This document shows positions 1 to 5,477 of a stretch of DNA of 13,113 bases, one piece after another; position 1 is the first letter of the stretch; each line of letters opens with the position of its first letter. The position numbers and the translations under genes were made by a program. The notes under the pieces were generated by a model that saw nothing but the letters and a program-made list of their open reading frames with translations, searched no databases and was not told the origin of the DNA. Source of the stretch: JAPXSY01 sp034003585 (lineage in GTDB: Bacteria > Verrucomicrobiota > Kiritimatiellia > RFP12 > UBA1067); contig JAVEYH010000103.1 in assembly GCA_034003585.1 (NCBI GenBank), positions 1-13,113 on the forward strand, given 5' to 3'.

Positions 1-1113
1 CTGCTGTCGGGCGCGTGGCGTCCGGGGCCGTACGGGCAGTTCCGGGTGACGGACCCGAAGCCGCGCACGATCAGTTGCGCGCCGGTGCGGGACCGGGTGG
101 CGCACCACGCGCTGTGCGGCGTGATCGCGCCGCTGCTGGAGAGGGGGTTCACGGAGGACTGCTACGCGTGCCGCGTCGGCAAGGGCACGCACCGGGCGGC
201 GGCGCGGGCGCGGGAACTGGTGCGGCGGCACGGCTGGACGTGCAAGCTGGACATCCGGCGGTATTTCGACAGCGTGCCGCACGACCGGCTCTTGGAACTA
301 CTCCTGCCCATGTTCCGCGAGAAAGAAATCCACCGGATGATCGAGATGATCGTACGGCATCCGGTGCCGGGGCTGCCGGAGGGGCGGGGGCTGCCCATCG
401 GGAACCTGACGAGCCAGTGGTTCGCGAACTTCTACCTGTCGGGGCTGGACCATTACGCCAAGGAGGGGTTGGGGGCTCCGGGCTATGTCCGTTACATGGA
501 CGACATCGTGCTGTTCGCGGACGGGAAAGCCGAAATATGGCGGCTGCACGACGGCGTGTGCGGATGGGTCGAGAGGGATCGCGGGCTGGAGATCAAGGGC
601 GAGCGGACGGTGACCGCGCCGGTGTCCGAAGGACTGGCCTTTCTGGGGCTGCGGATATTCCCCGGAGGTTGGCGTTTCCAAAGAACGCGTCTGTTACGGA
701 CGCGGCGGAAGTTCAGAATGCGGGCACGCCAATGGCTGACGGGCGGAATCGACGAGGCGCAATTGGCAAGATGCGAGGCGGCTGCCGAAGGCGGGGTACG
801 CTGGTACGGGTTCAGGGGAATCCTACGGTCGACCCTGACGGCAAGGAAAAATCTTAGGGCGGGCGGAGAAGGGGCGGATTCGGGTTCGAACCGCGTGAAA
901 CGGGGCGGAAGCTGGAACAACACCGCGTCGAACTGCCGTTCGGCGTATCGCAACAACAACGACCCGTCGAACCGGAACAACAACATCGGCTTCCGCCTCG
1001 TGAGCACCATGCGGCCAAAAGGACAAGCAGGGTCCCATCCGCCGCCGCCCGCGCCCCGCGGAGGCGGGGACGGACACGCCCGGCTCCGGGCGGCCGGTAG
1101 CCCTGCCGCATAG
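1..1113 (+). CDS. DGR reverse transcriptase, 5'-truncated by window edge, reading through into the template repeat
   Basis: The frame is already open at base 1, so the N-terminus lies outside the window; the GTG at 46 is internal. Numbering residues from base 1, the finger region (DPKPR, RDRVAHHALC, GKGTH) is typical of DGR reverse transcriptases. Motif A is KLD with Asp84. LPIGNLTSQ at 131-139 is the DGR version of the motif that reads QGxxxSP in group II intron enzymes. YMDD at 165-168 carries the catalytic aspartates, and FLG is at 214-216. RT-like sequence ends near residue 285 (base 855). About 85 further codons follow without a stop, crossing the template repeat and a Pro/Gly/Arg-rich tail to TAG at 1111. 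In the DGR mechanism this enzyme, usually with Avd, makes adenine-mutagenised cDNA from TR RNA for transfer into a variable gene. Whether the tail is translated as a functional extension is unknown. RT identity is strong; the true C-terminus is uncertain. Confidence 0.93.
   Translation: MLSGAWRPGPYGQFRVTDPKPRTISCAPVRDRVAHHALCGVIAPLLERGFTEDCYACRVGKGTHRAAARARELVRRHGWTCKLDIRRYFDSVPHDRLLELLLPMFREKEIHRMIEMIVRHPVPGLPEGRGLPIGNLTSQWFANFYLSGLDHYAKEGLGAPGYVRYMDDIVLFADGKAEIWRLHDGVCGWVERDRGLEIKGERTVTAPVSEGLAFLGLRIFPGGWRFQRTRLLRTRRKFRMRARQWLTGGIDEAQLARCEAAAEGGVRWYGFRGILRSTLTARKNLRAGGEGADSGSNRVKRGGSWNNTASNCRSAYRNNNDPSNRNNNIGFRLVSTMRPKGQAGSHPPPPAPRGGGDGHARLRAAGSPAA
889..1014 (+). other. DGR template repeat (TR), FGE-sulfatase/SUMF1-type
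   Basis: In the frame of the upstream RT this segment encodes RVKRGGSWNN, then NCRSAYRNNNDPSNRNNN and IGFRLVST. This is the C-terminal signature of FGE-sulfatase/SUMF1-like C-type-lectin-fold proteins that serve as DGR targets. Ten AAC codons (916, 919, 931, 952, 955, 958, 970, 976, 979, 982) are clustered at the positions expected to vary. AAC is the favoured DGR codon because adenine substitution gives many residues but no stop. After the last such position an adenine-free run (986-1002, encoding GFRLV) could be the initiation-of-mutagenic-homing side. No second copy, i.e. no VR, was found in the window on either strand. Boundaries are approximate because they can only be fixed by alignment to the VR. 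Confidence 0.88.
1054..1069 (+). other. GC hairpin downstream of the TR
   Basis: CCCCGC (1054-1059) and GCGGGG (1064-1069) form a perfect 6-bp stem around a GGAG loop, about 40 bases after the TR. A second small stem, GCCCG/CGGGC (1078-1082 and 1087-1091), follows. DGRs often have a short GC hairpin downstream of the variable repeat that helps homing; here the hairpin is on the template side. It may instead simply shape the 3' end of the TR RNA or be chance in GC-rich DNA. Confidence 0.35.
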
Positions 1114-1145
1114 GTCGGTCAAAAGCCGTGCCGGAGCCTTTTTTT
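1082..1145 (+). terminator. Terminator-like structure after the RT-TR unit
   Basis: GGCTCCGG (1082-1089) pairs perfectly with CCGGAGCC (1131-1138), which is followed directly by seven T residues (1139-1145). The 41-base loop is larger than usual but contains its own GCGG/CCGC pairing (1090-1093 with 1106-1109). It lies over and just past the stop codon at 1111, which suits an end to the RT-TR transcript before the small gene at 1186. Confidence 0.5.
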
Positions 1146-1185
1146 CAAGCAGGTTTGAAAACAAAGAAACGAAAGGAACCAAACG

Positions 1186-1422
1186 ATGATAACGACGAAC
1201 GGAATGATGGCCGCGCTGGCGGCGGGGGCGCTGTTGGCGGGGCTGGCGGGCGCGGAGGTGATCGCGTACTCGGACGCGGTGCCGCTGGACACGCGGTCGA
1301 TCTTTGCGGGAACGGACGCGGAGGATCAGCCGCTGAACTCGCGTAGTTTTGATGTAGACTGGTCGGATGCACGCAAGCTCGACACCAGAAAGATCGTAGG
1401 CACGATGATCCTGATGCGGTGA
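1186..1422 (+). CDS. Small exported protein of unknown function with three short repeats
   Basis: This 78-residue frame starts at an ATG with AAAGGA (1172-1177) eight bases upstream, immediately after the terminator-like structure. Residues 1-23 are a plausible signal peptide: a hydrophobic Ala/Gly/Leu stretch ending in an Ala-Gly-Ala. The mature part has three related motifs about 15-16 residues apart: PLDTRSIF near 33, PLNSRSFD near 49 and KLDTRKIV near 64. It has no cysteine in the mature part and no catalytic motif I recognise. The protein could be a short secreted peptide, or the surviving 5' end of a larger repeat protein. I see no family assignment, and no link to the DGR beyond adjacency. 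Confidence 0.55.
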   Translation: MITTNGMMAALAAGALLAGLAGAEVIAYSDAVPLDTRSIFAGTDAEDQPLNSRSFDVDWSDARKLDTRKIVGTMILMR

Positions 1423-1451
1423 CGGGGGAGGAGGGGGGAAAGAGAAAGGAG

Positions 1452-1479
1452 GAGTTAGGATTTAGGATTTAGGAGTTGT
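1452..1479 (+). repeat. Tandem heptamer repeat, left arm
   Basis: Four consecutive 7-base units read GAGTTAG, GATTTAG, GATTTAG, GAGTTGT. They are nearly complementary to the heptamer block at 1574-1601, so the two blocks form an imperfect inverted repeat about 95 bases apart. The unit length and A/T content differ from the surrounding GC-rich DNA. Confidence 0.75.
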
Positions 1480-1503
1480 TGTTCCGATTGGCACCCGTTC
1501 AGA

Positions 1504-1524
1504 AGTTGAGAAGTGGAAGTTGAG
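1504..1524 (+). repeat. Second heptamer block (AGTTGAG type)
   Basis: Units AGTTGAG, AAGTGGA, AGTTGAG lie in tandem, and GTTGAGCGTT (1519-1528) is the exact reverse complement of AACGCTCAAC at 5434-5443 in another intergenic region. Just downstream TGAAAA/TTTTCA (1543-1548 and 1555-1560) could form a small stem. The rest of the 1423-1647 interval shows no coding signal. Confidence 0.55.
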
Positions 1525-1573
1525 CGTTTGCGGTGGCGGATGTGAAAAGCGTTGTTTTCAGTGTCCGTTCTCA

Positions 1574-1601
1574 AACTCCTCCCTCCTAACTCCTAATTCC
1601 T
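1574..1601 (+). repeat. Tandem heptamer repeat, right arm
   Basis: Four 7-base units read AACTCCT, CCCTCCT, AACTCCT, AATTCCT. Reverse-complemented they match the units at 1452-1479 with one to three differences per unit. In RNA the two arms could pair over about 28 bases around the intervening block. Confidence 0.75.
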
Positions 1602-1647
1602 CCTTACGTTCGATTCCGCAGACTGTACGAAAGGAGCCGGAAACGTT

Positions 1648-1710
1648 ATGATCCGGTGTATGGATAACACGGCCCAATCGGGCCGTTCCGCACACCGGGA
1701 GGCACGATGA
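1648..1710 (+). CDS. Possible 20-residue leader ORF, translationally coupled to the GH105 gene
   Basis: An ATG at 1648, preceded by AAAGGAG (1630-1636) at 11 bases, opens a 20-codon frame that ends in TGA at 1708-1710. It overlaps the GH105 start as ATGA. The upstream context ACGAAAGGA matches that of the gene at 1186, which supports real initiation. The peptide is hydrophilic (three Arg, one Cys) with no run of a single amino acid that would suggest classic attenuation. Its codons cover the whole hairpin at 1653-1698, so its translation would open that structure. It is short and may be chance. Confidence 0.35.
   Translation: MIRCMDNTAQSGRSAHREAR
1653..1702 (+). promoter_or_regulatory. Leader hairpin touching the GH105 ribosome binding site
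   Basis: The inner stem ACGGCCC/GGGCCGT (1669-1675 and 1680-1686) is perfect with an AATC loop. An outer stem pairs 1653-1664 with 1687-1698, with one mismatch and one G-T wobble, separated from the inner stem by a four-base bulge (1665-1668). The ribosome site GGGAGG (1697-1702) begins inside the outer stem, so folding would partly hide it. There is no T tract, so this is not an obvious terminator. Confidence 0.5.
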
Positions 1711-3908
1711 CTTTCCGACAGGGGCTCTTTTTTTTAATCGTCATGGCGGGTGCGCTCGCGGAAGGCACGGCGCGCGCGGTTTCTGCGGCGTGGACGCTGG
1801 AGACGGTTGACCGCAACGCGCGTTTGGTCGCCGACAGCGTGCGTCCCGATCCCAAGCAAAGCCTCGTCTGGGAAAACGGGGCGTTGTACGCGGGGATCAC
1901 GGCGCTCGGGCTCTCCGATCCGTCCCTGCCCTACCTCAATCAGATCCGGCAGCTCGGCGCGCATCACGCATGGGGCCATCGGGACCGCACGTACCATGCG
2001 GATGACCATTGCATCGGCCACGCCTGGCTGGAAATGGCGGCGTTCGACAACAACCCGGTCTATGCCGCGCGGATGCGCCAGACTTTCGAGTACATCCTCG
2101 CGAACCGCCACGGGGGCTCCCTCGACTGGGCGGAGAAGGATCGCGGGAAACGCTGGTGCTGGAGCGACGCGCTGTTCATGGCGCCTCCCGTCTGGGTCAA
2201 GATGTACGGGCTCACCGGTGACCGCCGCTACCTCCAGTTTCTGGATCAGGAGTACAAGCTGACGACCGGGTTTCTTTATGACAAAGAGGAGTCGCTCTAT
2301 TACCGCGATTCACGCTACTTCGTTGAGCGGACGAAAAACGGGAAGAAGGTTTTCTGGGGCCGCGGCAACGCCTGGGTCTACGGGGGGCTGCCGCTCCTTC
2401 TCCGCGACCTGCCCGCCGATTGGCCCACCCAGCCGTTCTACCTGAAGCTGTTTCAGGAGATGTCGGCGGCCCTGAAAAAAACGCAGGGGGCGGACGGCGC
2501 GTGGCGGCCCAGCCTGCTGGACCCGGAGGACCCCGACCTGCCGGAGATGAGCTGTACCACGTTCTTCGCGTACGGCATGCTCTGGGGTGTCAACAACGGG
2601 GTGCTCGACAAGGAAACGTTTTTGCCCTGCGTCAGGAAGGCCTGGGACGTGATCAGCGCCAGCGTCAACGGGGAGGGCCGCTTGGGCTGGACCCAGCCGC
2701 CGGGCTGGGCGCCGGACAAGGCGTTCACCGCGGACACGCATGCGGTGTATGCGGTCGGGTCCTATCTGCTCGCGGCCATGGAGCTTCGCAAGCGGATTAT
2801 CGCGGAGGCGCATCCCGAGCGGAAAACCGTGAGGGTGACCAATCCGTCCGAACGCTTCCGGAGCACCGAAACCCTCTCCCTCAACTGGGCGCCGCTGAAG
2901 CTCGACGCGGCCAAGACGCGCGTGTTCGACGTCCGCAACGCCGCCTTCCTGCCGCATCAGCTCATCGACAGCGATCTCGACGGCACGCCCGATGAGTTGA
3001 TTTTCCGGAGTGCTTTCGGAGCCTGCCAGAGCCGTGAGTTCTGGATTTTTGAGGACGGAAACATCCTGCCGCCCGCTTCCGCGGACCTCTGCTTCAGCCG
3101 GCATGTGCCGGAACGCATGGATGATTTCGCCTGGGAGAACGACCGGATGGCCTACCGGATTTACGGGCCCAAAGTCTCGCTGCCGCCGCCGCAGGGCGAG
3201 GGGCTGTTTTCCAGCGGGATCGATGTCTGGTGCAAAAAGGTGCGGTATCCGGTGATCAACGCCTGGTACAAACATGGGCGGTATCATGACGATCACGGCG
3301 AAGGCATGGATTTCTACAAGGTCGGGCCGGGCCGGGGGTGCGGCGGGCTGGGCGTGTTCCACGCGGGGGCCTTCCATGTCAGCGGAAACTGGGCCGCGTG
3401 GAAGCATATCGCGAACGGACCGGTGCGGACCGTGTTCGAAGTGACCTACGCGCCGTGGGAGTGCGGGAACGGCGCGCGGGTCGCGGAGACGCGGCGAGTG
3501 AGCCTGGACGCGGGTTCGCACTTTACCCGGTTTGAGAGCCGCCTCACCCTGAGCGGGGCGACCAGCCTGGCCGCGGGCCCCGGAATGGACATCTCGGTGA
3601 AGAACGGGCATAACGGGCTTTTGACATGCCGTCCGGACCAGGGGTGGCTGGCGCTTTACGGCCCAAAACAGAAAGAGGCCGGGGCCATCGCCACCGCGAT
3701 CCTCCTGCCTGCGGCGGGGAGCCTGATGAGCGACGGCGGCAAGAATGTCTACCTGCTGGACGAGGCGTCGTCCGGCAAGCCTCTCGTCTGGTACGCGGGG
3801 GCGGCCTGGAGCGGCGCGGGGGATTTCGTCCGGCCGGAGTACTGGACGGAACAGGTGTCCGCTTTTGCCGCAGGGCTTGCGGAACCGCTCGTCGTGATTG
3901 TCCGGTAA
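1707..3908 (+). CDS. GH105 unsaturated uronyl hydrolase fused to a DUF4861 domain, exported
   Basis: This 733-residue protein has a signal peptide at about 1-24. Residues about 30-365 are an (alpha/alpha)6-barrel GH105 domain. They contain YHADDHCIGHAW with Asp99/Asp100, RWCWSDALFMAPP with Asp154 where the YteR-type catalytic Asp lies, and WGRGNAW at 217-223. Family members remove 4,5-unsaturated galacturonate or glucuronate from the ends of lyase products of rhamnogalacturonan and similar glycans. Residues about 370-733 match the DUF4861 pattern: DSDLDGTPDEL, MAYRIYG at 481, HDDHGEGMDFY at 527 and a SLDAG beta-rich segment. The function of DUF4861 is unknown, and fusions to GH105 are known. 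The ATG at 1707 has GGGAGG four bases upstream and begins the signal peptide. It is the first gene of the + strand cluster. Uronic acid specificity cannot be read from sequence. Confidence 0.9.
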   Translation: MTFRQGLFFLIVMAGALAEGTARAVSAAWTLETVDRNARLVADSVRPDPKQSLVWENGALYAGITALGLSDPSLPYLNQIRQLGAHHAWGHRDRTYHADDHCIGHAWLEMAAFDNNPVYAARMRQTFEYILANRHGGSLDWAEKDRGKRWCWSDALFMAPPVWVKMYGLTGDRRYLQFLDQEYKLTTGFLYDKEESLYYRDSRYFVERTKNGKKVFWGRGNAWVYGGLPLLLRDLPADWPTQPFYLKLFQEMSAALKKTQGADGAWRPSLLDPEDPDLPEMSCTTFFAYGMLWGVNNGVLDKETFLPCVRKAWDVISASVNGEGRLGWTQPPGWAPDKAFTADTHAVYAVGSYLLAAMELRKRIIAEAHPERKTVRVTNPSERFRSTETLSLNWAPLKLDAAKTRVFDVRNAAFLPHQLIDSDLDGTPDELIFRSAFGACQSREFWIFEDGNILPPASADLCFSRHVPERMDDFAWENDRMAYRIYGPKVSLPPPQGEGLFSSGIDVWCKKVRYPVINAWYKHGRYHDDHGEGMDFYKVGPGRGCGGLGVFHAGAFHVSGNWAAWKHIANGPVRTVFEVTYAPWECGNGARVAETRRVSLDAGSHFTRFESRLTLSGATSLAAGPGMDISVKNGHNGLLTCRPDQGWLALYGPKQKEAGAIATAILLPAAGSLMSDGGKNVYLLDEASSGKPLVWYAGAAWSGAGDFVRPEYWTEQVSAFAAGLAEPLVVIVR

Positions 3909-3986
3909 CCGCCGCGGACGCGGGATCGGGGGATCATATCGGGAAAGAAGGGTGGCGCGGCTACCCGGAAAAGGGGAGGCGGGGGA

Positions 3987-5378
3987 ATGGGAAAAAAGAT
4001 CGTTGCGGCGCTGTTTGCCGCGGTGGGAGTGGCTGCGTGCGCCGTGGCGCAGACGCAGGATCTGGCGGCGGTGACGCTTCCGGGGGCGAACATTCAACGC
4101 ACGATGCGGTTGCTGGAGGAGTCCGCGCCGCTCAAGCGCAACACGGTGCGCGTGCTGTTTTACGGGCAGTCGATCACCTGTCAGGATTGGTGGAAGGAGA
4201 TCGCGCAGGAACTCCTCACCCGCTATCCCCACGCGGATTTGCGCATCGAGAACCGCGCGATCGGCGGGTTCGGCGCCTCGGAGCTTGTGAAAATCGCGGA
4301 ATACGACCTCTATCCGTTCTATCCGGATCTGTTGATCTTTCATGATTACGGCTGCTCGGACAACGGGGCGTACGAGGCGATGATCCGTCGCACGCGCGAG
4401 CGGACGACCTCCGAGATTCTGCTGATCACGCATCATGATATCGGCAACGAGAAGAATTACGAGGAGTCGAAGCGGATCCGTGAGATTGCGGTGAAATACA
4501 ACTGCGGGCTGATCGACATGGAGCGCCACTGGCAGGCGTTGCTCAAGAAAGAGAAGCTGACGTACAAAGACCTGCTCAGCAGCGGACCGCACCTGAACGC
4601 CACGGGCAACGTCCATTACGCCGGTTTCGTCCGGGATTTTCTGAAGCGAAACCCCAAGGCCAGGGAGGGTGTCGGCGAAGAGGCGGTGCAGGAGACGGCC
4701 GTCTACCGGAATCATCGGCTCAAGCCGCTGGCGGACGGATCGATCGAAATTCCCTTCACGGGCAACCGGGTTGACGCCCTGCCTTTTGAATACGACTACC
4801 GGATAAACGGCGACGCCGTGGCCGATATCCTGATTGACGGGCTCAAACCCTCCTCGTTTCCCGAGGCGTACGCCGTCACCCGGCCGGGCGCGGCGCCGTA
4901 CGTCTGGTGGCCGGCTTTCAAGGTGCTGCGCCGCAACGCGGCGCCGGTGGCCGAAACGTGGGAGCTCACGGTTTTGGAAAACTCGCCTGACGGCAAGCGG
5001 CTCCGGTTCCGTGTGGCAGGATCGGTGACCGGCGAGGACGGCGAGGGAACCAGCGGGGAGACCTTTGTGTCCAAGTCCGGGCGTGTGGTCATCGGAGGCG
5101 GCAAGGAATGGACGGTTGCGGGGGCGCTTTCCTATAGAAAGAAAGAGATGCCCGCCGGATACCGGGTCTCCTGGTCTGTGGTGCCGCGCTTCCGGGATGT
5201 GCTCGCGTACCCGGACAGTCAAATGGACGGCACAGATAACGCGGTGACCCTGGTGGAAGGGATCGCGAACGGGCCGCACGTGCTCCGGATTGTGCCCCGG
5301 CCGGGACACGCATTGTTGAAATTGCGCGCGATCCGCGTGTACCGTCCGCCGCAGGAGGAATCGGGAGAGACGAAGTAG
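3987..5378 (+). CDS. SGNH/GDSL-like hydrolase with GQS in place of GDS, exported
   Basis: This 463-residue protein starts at ATG with GGGGAGG (3973-3979) seven bases upstream. Residues 1-22 are a signal peptide; VAAC at 15-18 could also serve as a lipobox, so it may be a lipoprotein. SGNH blocks are recognisable: YGQSIT at 59-64 with presumed nucleophile Ser62, NRAIGGFGA from 89 (Gly), and HDYGCSDN at 119-126 (Asn126). Block V is SGPHLNATGN with His202. Two departures stand out: Gln61 replaces the Asp of GDS, and the residue three before His202 is Ser, not the Asp of DxxH. I recall GQSIT-type homologues in PVC bacteria, so this is probably a subfamily rather than a mutant. Residues about 235-463 form a beta-rich C-terminal part of unknown role. 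A role removing acetyl or other esters from the cluster's glycan is inferred. Confidence 0.8.
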   Translation: MGKKIVAALFAAVGVAACAVAQTQDLAAVTLPGANIQRTMRLLEESAPLKRNTVRVLFYGQSITCQDWWKEIAQELLTRYPHADLRIENRAIGGFGASELVKIAEYDLYPFYPDLLIFHDYGCSDNGAYEAMIRRTRERTTSEILLITHHDIGNEKNYEESKRIREIAVKYNCGLIDMERHWQALLKKEKLTYKDLLSSGPHLNATGNVHYAGFVRDFLKRNPKAREGVGEEAVQETAVYRNHRLKPLADGSIEIPFTGNRVDALPFEYDYRINGDAVADILIDGLKPSSFPEAYAVTRPGAAPYVWWPAFKVLRRNAAPVAETWELTVLENSPDGKRLRFRVAGSVTGEDGEGTSGETFVSKSGRVVIGGGKEWTVAGALSYRKKEMPAGYRVSWSVVPRFRDVLAYPDSQMDGTDNAVTLVEGIANGPHVLRIVPRPGHALLKLRAIRVYRPPQEESGETK

Positions 5379-5389
5379 GAGGAGGGGAA

Positions 5390-5417
5390 TCCCGCGGCGC
5401 GTCTGCGCCGCAAGGGA
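5390..5417 (+). other. Strong intergenic hairpin after the GQS hydrolase gene
   Basis: GCGGCGC (5394-5400) and GCGCCGC (5405-5411) pair perfectly around a GTCT loop. Outer TCCC (5390-5393) can pair with GGGA (5414-5417) across an AA bulge. It begins 12 bases after the stop codon. There is no T tract, so it may protect the 3' end or attenuate readthrough rather than terminate outright. Confidence 0.5.
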
Positions 5418-5432
5418 TCGAAGGGAATCACG

Positions 5433-5453
5433 CAACGCTCAACGCCCAACGTT
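5433..5453 (+). repeat. Tandem heptamers CAACGCT, CAACGCC, CAACGTT
   Basis: Three 7-base units lie in tandem in the 99-base gap before the beta-helix gene. They are of a different sequence from those at 1452-1601, but ten bases (5434-5443) are the exact reverse complement of 1519-1528. This suggests the same class of dispersed intergenic heptamer element. Confidence 0.7.
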
Positions 5454-5477
5454 CAAATTATAGGTAGGGGAGGCAAC

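Noticed and set aside
46..48. GTG as the start of the reverse transcriptase
   Set aside because: Family-like sequence (GAWRPGPYGQF) continues upstream to base 1 in the same frame, so the gene begins outside the window.
15..857. 280-codon frame overlapping the reverse transcriptase
   Set aside because: It is a low-complexity Gly/Ala/Arg frame with no motif; the overlapping frame has all RT motifs.
1452..1601. CRISPR array
   Set aside because: The units are 7 bases, directly adjacent, with no spacers.
2310..5435. 1041-codon open frame on the minus strand
   Set aside because: It is antisense to two clear enzyme genes, is rich in Arg/Pro/His/Val as expected of a GC-rich complement, and has no recognisable domain.
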